A stretch of DNA of 64,000 nucleotides, taken from Mobilitalea sibirica (GTDB lineage: Bacteria > Bacillota > Clostridia > Lachnospirales > Lachnospiraceae). Below are positions 26,396-35,782 of the stretch, in pieces (the first letter of the stretch is position 1; each line of letters begins with the position of its first letter). A program made the translations under genes and the position numbers. The stretch spans positions 124,001-188,000 of the forward strand of contig NZ_JAEAGR010000003.1 of NCBI RefSeq assembly GCF_015999265.1. The letters run 5' to 3'. Under the pieces are notes generated by a model. It ran no database searches, was not told the DNA's origin, and was given only the letters and a program-made list of their open reading frames with translations.

Positions 26396-26941
26396 ATGAG
26401 AATATTGGCAGAAGACACGATGGCATTGGTGATTGATTTTCAGGAACGTCTGGTTCCGGTAATAAAAAATGCCAACGGGCTCCTTCATAATACGGAAATC
26501 TTGATGAAAGGTTTAAAAGCTTTGGGTATTCCAATGATTTTGACTCAGCAGTATACGAAAGGAATCGGAATGACAGTGCCTGTCATTGCGGAAGCGTTGG
26601 GTGAAGATTTTAATTATATGGACAAAGTATCCTTTAGCTGTGTGGATGATGAGAACATAATGCAAAGAATTCATGCCACAGGAAAGAAAAATATCATTGT
26701 CTGTGGGATTGAAGCCCATATCTGTGTATTGCAAACGGTAATAGATTTAATTCAACAAGGTTTTCATGTAATTTTAGTAGAGGATTGTATCGGTTCCAGA
26801 AAAGAAAACGATACGAAAGTAGCAGTTTTAAGAGCTGCTGCTGAGGGTGCCGTGATTACAACCTACGAATCGATTTTATTTGAACTGACCCGTTATGCAA
26901 AATCAGATGTATTTAAACAGATATCAGCACTGATAAAATAA
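26396..26941 (+). CDS. Isochorismatase family cysteine hydrolase
   Basis: This 181-residue protein has the family catalytic triad D14 (LVIDFQ), K77 (YMDKVSFS) and C110 (CGIEAHICVLQT). Relatives hydrolyse isochorismate, nicotinamide or other amides; this short form resembles the YcaC/hydrolase branch and its substrate is unknown. AGGAAG lies about ten bases before the ATG. It is monocistronic and convergent with the GNAT gene at 26994. Confidence 0.9.
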   Translation: MRILAEDTMALVIDFQERLVPVIKNANGLLHNTEILMKGLKALGIPMILTQQYTKGIGMTVPVIAEALGEDFNYMDKVSFSCVDDENIMQRIHATGKKNIIVCGIEAHICVLQTVIDLIQQGFHVILVEDCIGSRKENDTKVAVLRAAAEGAVITTYESILFELTRYAKSDVFKQISALIK

Positions 26942-26993
26942 TGAACTAATAAATTAGCCCCTCACTTGGACTAATCCGTGCTAACATCATCTG

Positions 26994-27428
26994 TCATTTA
27001 TCTAACGGCATACAGAATTTATAGTGGGAGTTTTCCATGCCTTGTTTTTGATAAAAATCATGGCCGGAGCTCCTTTTTTTGTTACAGCAAACTTCTAATT
27101 GCATACAGCCTCTAATGATGGCAGTTTCAACAGCCTTTTCAAAAAGCAGATGGCCGATTCCATGTCTCTGATAATCGGAAGTCACAATTAATTCCTGGAT
27201 TTCTGCTATTCTTCCTGTATGGTGCAGTAAGCTTTGAATATGTAAGCTGATAAAGCCTATTATTTTCTGGTCATCCATTGCAATAAAATAAGAGATAAGA
27301 TTATTATTAAGATTTTCTTTATATACCATCTCGAAATCAACTCTTGATAGCTTTGAATTCTCCAGCTCATTCATTAAATCGTATATTTTGATTAAGTCAT
27401 TTACTGTAGCAAGCTTTATTTCATACAT
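26994..27428 (-). CDS. GNAT family N-acetyltransferase
   Basis: This 144-residue GNAT protein has the acetyl-CoA loop YQRHGIGHLLFEKAVE and the C-terminal QLEVCCNKKRSSGHDFYQKQGM typical of the AAC(6')/Rim-like group. The acceptor is unknown. The ribosome site AAAGGAAG precedes the ATG at 27428. It is a single gene on the minus strand between the hydrolase and the ABC exporter. Confidence 0.88.
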   Translation of the reverse strand: MYEIKLATVNDLIKIYDLMNELENSKLSRVDFEMVYKENLNNNLISYFIAMDDQKIIGFISLHIQSLLHHTGRIAEIQELIVTSDYQRHGIGHLLFEKAVETAIIRGCMQLEVCCNKKRSSGHDFYQKQGMENSHYKFCMPLDK

Positions 27429-27567
27429 GCCATCACTTCCTTTTTATTATTTTACATATAATCATGACTGTCGTTTTTGACAAATCATCAATTCGCATTC
27501 CTTTTCTTATAAATATCATATGTCTATCTTCTTTGTAATACAATCTGAAATATTACTTAATAAGAGA

Positions 27568-27581
27568 ATGACATATGTCAT
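27568..27581. promoter_or_regulatory. 14-bp perfect palindrome upstream of the ABC exporter operon
   Basis: ATGACATATGTCAT is a perfect palindrome about 100 bases before the exporter ATPase gene and about 140 bases before the divergent GNAT gene. Its size suits a dimeric regulator. The nearby two-component regulator is one candidate to bind it. Confidence 0.4.
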
Positions 27582-27683
27582 TTCATATCGTGACACAGTT
27601 CACTTCAATTTCATATTTCGTTTTAGTATAGTATAGTCAGAAAGAAAAATAAAAAGTTTAGAAAGCATTTAAGGAGGAAAGTT

Positions 27684-28616
27684 ATGATAGTAAAAGTAGA
27701 AGGATTAGTAAAACGTTATGATAAACTTGTTGCACTGGATTATCTTGATCTGGAAGTAAAAGAGGGTGAGATATTCGGTCTTCTTGGACCAAATGGCTCG
27801 GGAAAAACAACTGCAATCAATTGTATTCTTTCATTACTTAAGTATGATAAGGGAACCATTGAGGTGTTTGATAAGCCCATGGGGCCGGATGAGTATAAGC
27901 TAAAAAAAGATATCGGACTGATTATGCAAAATGTTGCGGTATTCGATGAACTCACCGTATATGAAAATATCTCTTATTTTTGCAGCCTTTATATTAAGGA
28001 TAAGAAGGAAGTAAAAAGATTAACGGAGGAAGCCATTGAATTCGTGTCCTTAGATGATTATAAGAAATTCTATCCCAAGAAATTAAGCGGTGGTCTTCTA
28101 AGACGTTTAAATATTGCCTGCGGAATTGTTCATAAGCCGAAGCTAATTATCCTGGATGAACCAACCGTTGCAGTGGATCCGCAGAGTAGAAATAAAATTC
28201 TCGAAGGTATCAAAAAACTGAATGAAGATGGAGCTACCATAATCTATACCTCTCATTATATGGAAGAGGTAGAGCAAATCTGTAGTAAGATTGCCATCAT
28301 TGATAAAGGAAAGGTAATTGCTCAGGGAACGAAGGATGAGCTTAAGTCTATGATTTCCGTAGGAGAGAAAATTACGATTGAGGCTTATCAAGTTAACGAT
28401 TTACAACTAAATACAATAAAGAACCTTCCGAATATTTATTCCGTAGAATACCGCGAGAATCAATTAGAGATAAAGACTGGAAGAGGAAATAACAACCTGG
28501 TTACTATACTGGAGTATATGGCAGAGCAAAAGATAAGCTTTGGCAGAGTGATTACAGAACTTCCTACATTAAATGATGTATTTCTTGAGATAACCGGGAA
28601 GGAACTTAGAGATTAA
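27684..28616 (+). CDS. ABC-2 type exporter ATP-binding protein
   Basis: This 310-residue ATPase has Walker A GPNGSGKTT, signature LSGGLLRRL, Walker B LIILDEPTVAVD and a C-terminal extension typical of drug or lantibiotic exporters (CcmA/DrrA-like). It works with the two permeases directly downstream. The signature reads LSGGLLRR where LSGGMKRR is commoner, a mild departure. AGGAGG lies about eight bases before the ATG at 27684. The cargo may be a peptide, lipid or drug. Confidence 0.94.
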   Translation: MIVKVEGLVKRYDKLVALDYLDLEVKEGEIFGLLGPNGSGKTTAINCILSLLKYDKGTIEVFDKPMGPDEYKLKKDIGLIMQNVAVFDELTVYENISYFCSLYIKDKKEVKRLTEEAIEFVSLDDYKKFYPKKLSGGLLRRLNIACGIVHKPKLIILDEPTVAVDPQSRNKILEGIKKLNEDGATIIYTSHYMEEVEQICSKIAIIDKGKVIAQGTKDELKSMISVGEKITIEAYQVNDLQLNTIKNLPNIYSVEYRENQLEIKTGRGNNNLVTILEYMAEQKISFGRVITELPTLNDVFLEITGKELRD

Positions 28617-28648
28617 CAGATGGAAATGATATGAAAGGTGGAGAGAAA

Positions 28649-29782
28649 ATGAGTTTTTCTTTATATATAAACAGATTAAAATGTCATATTCGTAATAAAG
28701 AGAACATGTTCTGGAGCTATCTGTTTCCAATTGTTCTAGCTTCCTGTTTCTTCTTTGCATTCAATAATCTATGGACCATAGATTCTTTTGAAACTATTAA
28801 GATAGCTTATGTGAGCGAAATGGTAGAGACAGATCCCTTAAAACAGGCACTTAACGAAGCAAAAGTATCTGAAGGGGTATCCATGTTTTCTATAACTTAC
28901 AGTGACAAAACGAAAGCTAGTACTCTTTTGGAAGAGGGAGAGATTGAAGCATACATTGTTGGTGGTGAGAATCCGGAGCTTTTTGTGAAAGAAAACGGGA
29001 TGAATGAAACGATCATGAAATCCTTTTTGGATAACTATCGCAGTGTATCTTCCACAATAGGTACGATACTTGCTTATAATCCCAACGCCATAAACGAAGG
29101 GCTGATGCAGGACTTAATGCAGACGGATACCTTTGTGGAAGAACAGGCAGATATGAAAAAGCCGGATGCTATGTTGGTATACTTTTATGCTTTACTGGCT
29201 TTTAACTGCATATTTGCGGCAAATTGGGGTTTAGTAGAAGTAATTAATATTCAGGCAGATCAGTCAACTCGAGGAGCAAGAGTTAGTGTATCCCCTATCC
29301 ATAAGATGAAACTTTTCTTATGTAATATAGCAGCTGCCTTTACGGTTCATACTGGTAGTATCCTACTTTTGCTTTTTTACATGAATAATATATTAAAGAT
29401 AAACTTTGGTGATCAATTTGTTCTAATTATTATAACCTGTCTGATTGGATCTATAGCAGGTATAGCACTGGGGGCTACCGTAGGAATATTAGTTCGGAAA
29501 AAAGCTTCCGTGAAAGATGCAATCTTAAGCGCAGTCATAATGGCAGGAGGATTTCTGTCAGGTATGATGTATGCAGATATGAAATATATTATAGCTACAA
29601 AATTACCTATACTTGGTTTTATAAATCCTGTTAATCTGGTAGCTGATACCTTATACAGCTTATATTATTATGATACAAATGAACGTTTTTACTTAAATAT
29701 GGCAATACTTGGTCTGCTAACCGTTTTGATGGGAGCTGTATCCTATGCCGGATTAAGGAGGAAGACATATGCAAGTATTTAA
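28649..29782 (+). CDS. ABC-2 type exporter permease, first subunit
   Basis: This 377-residue membrane protein has one N-terminal membrane segment, an external domain of about 140 residues, and five C-terminal membrane segments, the usual ABC-2 permease plan. The start at 28649 is chosen for the AAAGGTGGAG site six bases upstream; an ATG at 28631 precedes that site. It overlaps the second permease by 14 bases. Together they should form the membrane channel for the ATPase at 27684. Confidence 0.9.
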   Translation: MSFSLYINRLKCHIRNKENMFWSYLFPIVLASCFFFAFNNLWTIDSFETIKIAYVSEMVETDPLKQALNEAKVSEGVSMFSITYSDKTKASTLLEEGEIEAYIVGGENPELFVKENGMNETIMKSFLDNYRSVSSTIGTILAYNPNAINEGLMQDLMQTDTFVEEQADMKKPDAMLVYFYALLAFNCIFAANWGLVEVINIQADQSTRGARVSVSPIHKMKLFLCNIAAAFTVHTGSILLLLFYMNNILKINFGDQFVLIIITCLIGSIAGIALGATVGILVRKKASVKDAILSAVIMAGGFLSGMMYADMKYIIATKLPILGFINPVNLVADTLYSLYYYDTNERFYLNMAILGLLTVLMGAVSYAGLRRKTYASI

Positions 29783-30944
29783 AACTTATTTTAAGATATT
29801 AAAGAAAAACTTAACATCGGTTATTATATTTGGTGTGATATTTATAACAATAACCCTGGTGATTACCCTAACGATGTTTCATGAGGATAACGGACAGTTT
29901 AGTGTAAAGAAGGTTCCGACTCTGGTAATTAATCAGGATACAGACAGTAATCTTGTAGACGGATTTTTAACTTATCTGGAACAATACGCAACCTTTGTAG
30001 ATATTGAAGAAGATGAAGAAATTCGCAGGGATGCATTGTTCTATCGTAAGGTGTTATATATCCTTACAATACCGGAGGGATTTACCGAGGATTTTCTTGC
30101 CGGTAATGAGATTAATCTGATCAAAGAGACCGTGCCGGATTCTGTGGAAGCTATGTCCGTTGACACAGCTGTTAATAATTATCTGAATACAGCAAAGATA
30201 TATATCAAACACAATCCTGATGTTGACCTCAATAAATTAGGTGACTTCATTCAACAGGATTTAGGAACAGAGACAAAGGTAACCTTTGATGTAAAACAAG
30301 AGGATGATACGACGGCTGCACATATGTTTAACAGTTTCTATTATAATTACTTGGGATATATTATAGTAGCATGCTTTATTGCCGGAGTTAGCACGGTTAT
30401 GCTTTCCTTCCACGGATTAGACATTCGAAGAAAGCATTATGCAGCACCTCTTTCTAGCCGTAGATTTAATATTCAGTTAATTAATGCGAACTTGGCTTTT
30501 GTTATGTGTTATCTGTTGGTATTCATAATCGCGGGATACGTATTTAGTCCTGTTAAGTTAATAGATCTAAATCTTGTATTTATGTGGTTGAATGCATTTG
30601 TATTTAGTCTGGCTGCTTTAAGTATCAGTTATTTAATCGGAATTTCAGTGAAAGCTAAAAATGCAGTTCAGGCATTATCCACAATGCTTTCCTTAAGCTT
30701 AGCCTTCATCAGCGGTATGTTCGTTCCACAGGAGTTTCTGGGTGATGCGGTATTGAAGCTAGCCAGCTTTACACCATCTTACTGGTATGTAAGAGCGAAT
30801 AATACCATAGCACATATTAACAATTTTAATTTAGACAATATGGGCGAGATTTTTGGGTATATGGCAATCCAAATTGGTTTTGCGGCAGCTATCATCTCAA
30901 TTGCATTGGTTGTAAGTAAGAGAAAAAGACAGATGGCTTATTAA
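29769..30944 (+). CDS. ABC-2 type exporter permease, second subunit
   Basis: This 391-residue permease has the same layout as its neighbour: a first membrane segment (about 17-36), an external region and a C-terminal bundle of about five segments. Low but visible similarity to the first permease suggests the exporter is a heterodimer. AGGAGG lies just before the ATG, inside the end of the preceding gene. A hairpin terminator follows about 80 bases after the stop. Confidence 0.9.
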   Translation: MQVFKTYFKILKKNLTSVIIFGVIFITITLVITLTMFHEDNGQFSVKKVPTLVINQDTDSNLVDGFLTYLEQYATFVDIEEDEEIRRDALFYRKVLYILTIPEGFTEDFLAGNEINLIKETVPDSVEAMSVDTAVNNYLNTAKIYIKHNPDVDLNKLGDFIQQDLGTETKVTFDVKQEDDTTAAHMFNSFYYNYLGYIIVACFIAGVSTVMLSFHGLDIRRKHYAAPLSSRRFNIQLINANLAFVMCYLLVFIIAGYVFSPVKLIDLNLVFMWLNAFVFSLAALSISYLIGISVKAKNAVQALSTMLSLSLAFISGMFVPQEFLGDAVLKLASFTPSYWYVRANNTIAHINNFNLDNMGEIFGYMAIQIGFAAAIISIALVVSKRKRQMAY

Positions 30945-31326
30945 ATAGAGTGGGCATCTAGAAAAAGTTCTTTTTATAATGACTTTTAGAAACGTTATAA
31001 ATATAATAATCATTTAAATAAGTATGACTTCTATCTTAATAACAGGATAGGGGTCATATTTTTGGCGCGAAAGTAAGGCGAGTATTCTTGAGATAGAGTT
31101 ATATATGCTATATGTGAAAGAACAGTTCTATTATTAGAAGAATTAGATAAGGTGGATTATGGTATGTCTAATAGAACTACTAATAAGGTGTATCAAAAAT
31201 ACAACTGAATAAAATGATAAATTGACAGGTAAGCATATAGGGTTGATAATAATTCTAACTTATCTTTTTTGTTAATTTAAGTTATAATACATTTGGAGCT
31301 TCATACTGTCTCATGAGGAGGAAAGC
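30945..31326. other. Intergenic region after the ABC exporter
   Basis: Apart from the terminator at 31023-31063 and a -10-like TATAAT at 31283-31288 before the sugar-binding lipoprotein gene, I see no gene or repeat here. Confidence 0.5.
31023..31063 (+). terminator. Terminator of the ABC exporter operon
   Basis: TATGAC-TTCTATC pairs, with wobble pairs and a small mismatch, with GGATAG-GGGTCATA, and a run of five T bases follows. Confidence 0.75.
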
Positions 31327-32736
31327 ATGAAAAACACGATAGAAAAAGCAGTTATTGTGCTTATGACTGTTTTTATTAGTATTATTCTATTGGCAGGCTG
31401 TAGTAAGAATGACAGCATTGATGAAGAATTTGCAGATGACAGTGATACGAAAACCGGTATCCGGATGGAAAAAATCCGGGTATGGACGGATAATGCCCAT
31501 GAAAAAGACTTAAGATTGCAGCAAATCGAAGAGTTTAATAATACCATCGGAAAAGAGAAAGGTATTACAATTGAATACACGGTTTATGGATCAAATTATC
31601 AGGATACGATAAAGAAAGCAGCTCAAAGAGGGGAAGCACCTGAATTATTCAGGCCTACTGGTGCATTTTTACTGGATTTTGTGAATTCAGGATATATGGT
31701 TCCTATCTCGAACCTTCCCGGAGGGGATGCTCTAATAGAACAATATGAAGGAAGCCTTGTAAATAATCAGCATGTATTCGATGGGAAAACTTATGCGTTA
31801 CCATATAATTTAACTACTTATAAATTTATTATTAATGAAGATTTATTCGAAAAAGCAGGTATCAAAGAGTACCCCAAAACATGGGAAGAGGTCAGAGAAG
31901 CCGCCAGATTGATTACAAACGCAGGAGATGGTAAAGAGTTTGGCTGGGTTTTAGGACTGAAATCCAATTGGATGATGAGCACATATTTAACCCGACCGAA
32001 CGGAACCAATGTAGGTCATGTAGGATTTAATCATGAAACTATGAAATTTGAGTTTTCTGCTTTTGCTCCGGTAATAGAGGCAGTGAAAGGAATGATTGAT
32101 GATGGCAGTGTATTTCCGGGTTTTGAAGGGCTTGATGCTGATGCTGCCAGAGCGCAGTTTGCAGAGGGCAGGATAGGTATGATACCCGGGGCAAGCTTTG
32201 ATACCGGAGTTTACAATGAACAGTTTCCGGCAAAGTGTAATTGGACTGTAATTAATATTCCCTCTTTTACAAAGGATGGATCACCTTATAAAGAATTTGC
32301 GGACGCAACCTCCCTTTTGGGAGTAGGAACTGCAGCTCTGGATAAGGCAGAAAAAACCTTTGAAGTATTAAAATTTTTCTATTCGGATGAAAATGCGGCA
32401 CAGATGTATGAGCATTCCCTATATATACCGTTTCGGCAGGAAGCAATTGATTTAGCTACTTCAGAGCCGGTACAAAAAGGTTTTGCAGATTTTGCCAATG
32501 TACCGAACAAGGTTATCATGTTACCGTTTCCTGACACTCATATTACGGTGAAAGGGGATGCCTACCGAGAAACGATTATGAAGATTTTTGCCGGAGAGTA
32601 TGATAATAAGGATGTGGATACAGTACTCACGGATATGGATCGACGTTATAATAAAGCATTATATGAGTTATCGCCCCAGGAACTGGAGGCATTTAAACAA
32701 ACGGCTGAGATATTGGAAGGCTTTAAAGCAAGATAA
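31327..32736 (+). CDS. Extracellular solute-binding lipoprotein, carbohydrate ABC type (family 1)
   Basis: This 469-residue secreted protein has a lipoprotein signal with lipobox LLAGC (Cys25) and the fold of family 1 sugar-binding proteins (KIRVWTDNAHEKDLRLQQIEEF-like start, YALPYNLTTYKFIINEDLF hinge region). Such proteins capture oligosaccharides for a MalF/MalG-type importer, but no permease genes are next to it, so it is an orphan binding protein. AGGAGG lies about eight bases before ATG 31327. It sits upstream of genes that fit sugar use, including a beta-xylosidase. Confidence 0.92.
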   Translation: MKNTIEKAVIVLMTVFISIILLAGCSKNDSIDEEFADDSDTKTGIRMEKIRVWTDNAHEKDLRLQQIEEFNNTIGKEKGITIEYTVYGSNYQDTIKKAAQRGEAPELFRPTGAFLLDFVNSGYMVPISNLPGGDALIEQYEGSLVNNQHVFDGKTYALPYNLTTYKFIINEDLFEKAGIKEYPKTWEEVREAARLITNAGDGKEFGWVLGLKSNWMMSTYLTRPNGTNVGHVGFNHETMKFEFSAFAPVIEAVKGMIDDGSVFPGFEGLDADAARAQFAEGRIGMIPGASFDTGVYNEQFPAKCNWTVINIPSFTKDGSPYKEFADATSLLGVGTAALDKAEKTFEVLKFFYSDENAAQMYEHSLYIPFRQEAIDLATSEPVQKGFADFANVPNKVIMLPFPDTHITVKGDAYRETIMKIFAGEYDNKDVDTVLTDMDRRYNKALYELSPQELEAFKQTAEILEGFKAR

Positions 32737-32861
32737 TACTTGGTTTGAAAAGTGTTATTTGTCCATGTATTAGTGACTTTAATAGAAAATCGTATGTAAT
32801 GAAAGTAAATTTATTATATAATTATGACTTTATGATGAGCAGACGAATGGAGGATATGAAA

Positions 32862-34211
32862 ATGCAATTTACAATTAAGGAAAAACATGTAGATGTGAAA
32901 AAGGAAGTGGATGTTCTCGTAGTAGGAGGCGGGCCTGCCGGTATCGGTGCTGCAGTTGCAGCAGCGCGAAGCGGACAAAAGGTTATGCTTTTAGAGAAGA
33001 GAGGTTTTTTGGGTGGTAACATCACAGGCTGCTATGTAGAGACCTGTAATCACTTTTTACATGGTACCTCTTTCGAAGCCCACGGTATCTACGCTGAAAT
33101 AGAAGAGAAATACAAGGAGCAATATGGGAGATCCCATGATATCAGAATAAATTCACCTCATCGTTTTAGCAGTGAATATCTTAAGGTGTTTCTAGATGAG
33201 TTTCTGCTAAAAGAGGGAGTTGAGCTTAGCTTTCACTCCTTTGTAAATGATGTTATTGTAGAAGAGAATAAGATTCAATGTGTGATTATTCAGAGTAAGA
33301 AGGGACCTGTGGCAATAAAGGCAGCTGTTGTAATTGACGCATCCGGTGATGGAGACGTTGCGTTCAGTGCGGGGGTTCCTTTTGAACAGGGTAGGGATAC
33401 AGATGGACTTTGTCAACCCGGTACTGTTAACTTTAGGCTTGCCGGAGCAGACGTTAATAAGTTAACCGGTGAAGTAGATCAATTAAAAGTTATTGGCAAA
33501 AGGTTTAACCAAGACTATAGAGCAGGAAAGACAGGGTTAAGCTGTAAACGTCAGGATTTACCCTTTGGCCGCTTAACTCCCGGTGGACAGATAACCTATG
33601 TTAACTATCCCTGTGCCTATAAGATAGATCCTACGGATGTGGAGGGACTCACGAGGGGTGAACTGGAATGCAGACAATATATAATGGAATTTTATGAGTA
33701 TGCAAAGAAGAATTTTGAAGGCTTTGAAAATATTGAACTGGCATCCATCGCTCCGGAAATCGGATTCCGTGATAGCAGAAGGATAAAAGGCCTTTATCGT
33801 CTTACAAAAGAAGATATCGAAGCGCAAAGAGTCTTTGATGATGCTATCGCTCTTTACCCTCGTATTTATGATATGCTTGCTCCGGATGCCTACATGGACG
33901 GTGATGGAAAGATGGAAGGAGAAGGCTATAAGGGACATATTTATGAGCCGATTACGGATACCAGAACCTATACCATTCCTTACCGCAGTCTACTTCCCGT
34001 TGATATTACGAATTTAATCGTTGCCGGAAGGTGTATCTCTGCCGATCATGTGGCAGAAAGCAGTATCAGAGGAATTTCCTGTTGTATGTTAACAGGACAG
34101 GCAGCAGGAGCAGCTGCAGGCTTGGCAAACAAGTCAAAGGTAGCCCCTAAGGATATTGATGTAAAGGAGCTTCAAGCTGTATTAAGAACCCAGAGAGTTG
34201 TACTGCCTTAA
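32862..34211 (+). CDS. FAD-dependent oxidoreductase (FAD_oxidored family)
   Basis: This 449-residue flavoprotein has an N-terminal Rossmann motif (VLVVGGGPAGIGAAVAAARS) and the second FAD motif near the end (LIVAGRCISADHVAES). It resembles the PF12831 family, whose members are often annotated only as FAD-dependent oxidoreductases. ATG 32862 is chosen because GGAGG lies eight bases upstream; earlier in-frame codons encode a non-conserved, oddly composed stretch. Substrate unknown. It follows the sugar-binding protein by 125 bases. Confidence 0.88.
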   Translation: MQFTIKEKHVDVKKEVDVLVVGGGPAGIGAAVAAARSGQKVMLLEKRGFLGGNITGCYVETCNHFLHGTSFEAHGIYAEIEEKYKEQYGRSHDIRINSPHRFSSEYLKVFLDEFLLKEGVELSFHSFVNDVIVEENKIQCVIIQSKKGPVAIKAAVVIDASGDGDVAFSAGVPFEQGRDTDGLCQPGTVNFRLAGADVNKLTGEVDQLKVIGKRFNQDYRAGKTGLSCKRQDLPFGRLTPGGQITYVNYPCAYKIDPTDVEGLTRGELECRQYIMEFYEYAKKNFEGFENIELASIAPEIGFRDSRRIKGLYRLTKEDIEAQRVFDDAIALYPRIYDMLAPDAYMDGDGKMEGEGYKGHIYEPITDTRTYTIPYRSLLPVDITNLIVAGRCISADHVAESSIRGISCCMLTGQAAGAAAGLANKSKVAPKDIDVKELQAVLRTQRVVLP

Positions 34212-34316
34212 GCATTAGATAGTTTATAGTATAGAATGCATGAGTGGATGGAGGATAAATTTCTATAGTAATATGTCTCTCCTTCTAGATTTTAATAAGA
34301 CATGGATAACATGATT

Positions 34317-34420
34317 AAGTGTCAAAAGGTGCGCTACACATTTCTACAAACATATGGCAATATATTGTATATGGAAAGCATGGAAGATAATTTTGACACT
34401 TTGTTATAATAATATACAAA
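34317..34420 (+). promoter_or_regulatory. Wide inverted repeat overlapping a -35 box before the dehydrogenase gene
   Basis: AAGTGTCAAAA (34317-34327) is repeated in inverted form as TTTTGACACTT (34391-34401), 63 bases apart. The right arm contains TTGACA (34393-34398), which with a 16-base spacer precedes TACAAA (34415-34420), a weak -10. The two arms could be paired operators or a DNA loop. A CAATATATTG palindrome lies between them. Confidence 0.45.
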
Positions 34421-34444
34421 TATTAAATAATTGGAGGTTATTTT

Positions 34445-35398
34445 ATGAAAATCGCAATGTTGGAGCCTTTGAGCGTAAGTGATGAAATTATTGTTGAATT
34501 ATCAAAACGATTAAAAGATGAGAATCATGAGTTTGTCGCTTTTGATACAGTTACACGGGATGTGGAAGAGTTAAAGAAACGAGCTGAAGGAGCAGATGCT
34601 TTAATTATCGCGAACAATCCCTTACCGGGTGAAGTGATTAAGTCATTGGATCAGTTGAAGTTTATCTCTGTCGCTTTTACAGGAATTGATCATATAGATA
34701 AAGCAGCCTGCGTTGAAAAGGGTGTTAAAGTGTCCAATGCGGCAGGTTATAGTAATCAATCCGTAGCCGAGCTTGTTATTGGTATGATTATAAGTAAATT
34801 AAGAAACCTGGTGGAGTGTAATACGGTTGTAAGACAGGGCAAGACCAAAGATGGTCTTGTAGGCTTTGAACTGGCAGGAAAGACGGTTGGTATTGTTGGT
34901 ACCGGTGCAATCGGTTTAAAAACAGCAGAATTACTAAAAGCTTTTGGATGTAACCTCTTAGGTTATGATACAGTAGAAAAGGAAGAAGCGAAATCATTGG
35001 GCATTCAATATGTTGGTTTGGAAGAGCTTTTAAAGGAAAGCGATATCGTAACGCTTCATGTACCTCTGATAGATGAGACCATAGGTCTTATCAATAAAGA
35101 CAATTTGAAGCTTATGAAACCGAACGCACTCTTGATTAATTGTGCAAGAGGTCCGGTAATTGATATTGAGGCAACCGCTCAGGCATTAAAGGAGAAGAAA
35201 TTGGCCGGTGCTGCAATTGATGTATTTGAAATTGAACCGCCGTTACCGGTAGACCATGTTCTTTTTGGTGCGGACAACGCTCTGTTAACACCGCACGTTG
35301 CTTTTGCAACGAAAGAATCCATGGTAAAAAGAGCACAGATCACATTTAACAACATTTATTCCTGGTTAGAAGGAAATCAAATCAATAAGATGCTGTAA
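34445..35398 (+). CDS. D-isomer 2-hydroxyacid dehydrogenase, NAD-dependent
   Basis: This 317-residue enzyme has the NAD-binding GTGAIGLKTAELLKAFG, the catalytic Arg in NCARGPVID, the Glu in IDVFEIEPPLP and the His in LLTPHVAFAT. The family reduces 2-keto acids (for example glyoxylate, hydroxypyruvate, pyruvate) or oxidises phosphoglycerate. The lack of a C-terminal ACT domain argues against a feedback-controlled SerA. GGAGG lies about eight bases before ATG 34445. It is monocistronic with its own terminator. Confidence 0.92.
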   Translation: MKIAMLEPLSVSDEIIVELSKRLKDENHEFVAFDTVTRDVEELKKRAEGADALIIANNPLPGEVIKSLDQLKFISVAFTGIDHIDKAACVEKGVKVSNAAGYSNQSVAELVIGMIISKLRNLVECNTVVRQGKTKDGLVGFELAGKTVGIVGTGAIGLKTAELLKAFGCNLLGYDTVEKEEAKSLGIQYVGLEELLKESDIVTLHVPLIDETIGLINKDNLKLMKPNALLINCARGPVIDIEATAQALKEKKLAGAAIDVFEIEPPLPVDHVLFGADNALLTPHVAFATKESMVKRAQITFNNIYSWLEGNQINKML

Positions 35399-35463
35399 AA
35401 TTATTGCCATTATCATTACGGTAGACAAAAAAAGTATACCGAATTCATTATTTACTCCCCCTC

Positions 35464-35510
35464 AATAGGTGCTGATGCAAATATATAAATTTGCAGCAGC
35501 ACCTATTTAT
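35464..35510 (+). terminator. Terminator after the hydroxyacid dehydrogenase gene
   Basis: An 18-bp stem with one bulge (AATAGGTGCTG plus TGCAAAT pairing with ATTTGCA plus CAGCACCTATT) and a short T-rich tail. Confidence 0.75.
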
Positions 35511-35623
35511 ACAAAAGCAAGACAGAAAAACACAGGAGAATTATGGGAGCTATGGATGGATTTGAATGAAAAGTAAATGCAGATGAGAATAATAAATATG
35601 CATTTTAATAAAATCGAAAATGA

Positions 35624-35637
35624 ACGAAAGCGTTTTA
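35624..35637 (+). promoter_or_regulatory. Candidate CcpA (cre) site upstream of the GH43 gene
   Basis: ACGAAAGCGTTTTA matches the catabolite-repression consensus (WTGAAARCGYTTTW) at 13 of 14 positions. It lies about 146 bases before the beta-xylosidase start, where glucose repression would be expected. Position relative to the promoter is not known because no clear -35 and -10 pair stands out. The rest of 35511-35782 holds no gene. Confidence 0.5.
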
Positions 35638-35782
35638 ATTAAGATATTACTATGTTAATATTGGTAATATGATTAAAAAAATTATCTTTTTTATGGACCA
35701 CTTCATATGGGAAGAGAAGTGATTAACGGATAAGATAAAATTTGATAAAATCATATACAATATCATGCGAGGAGGAAATACA

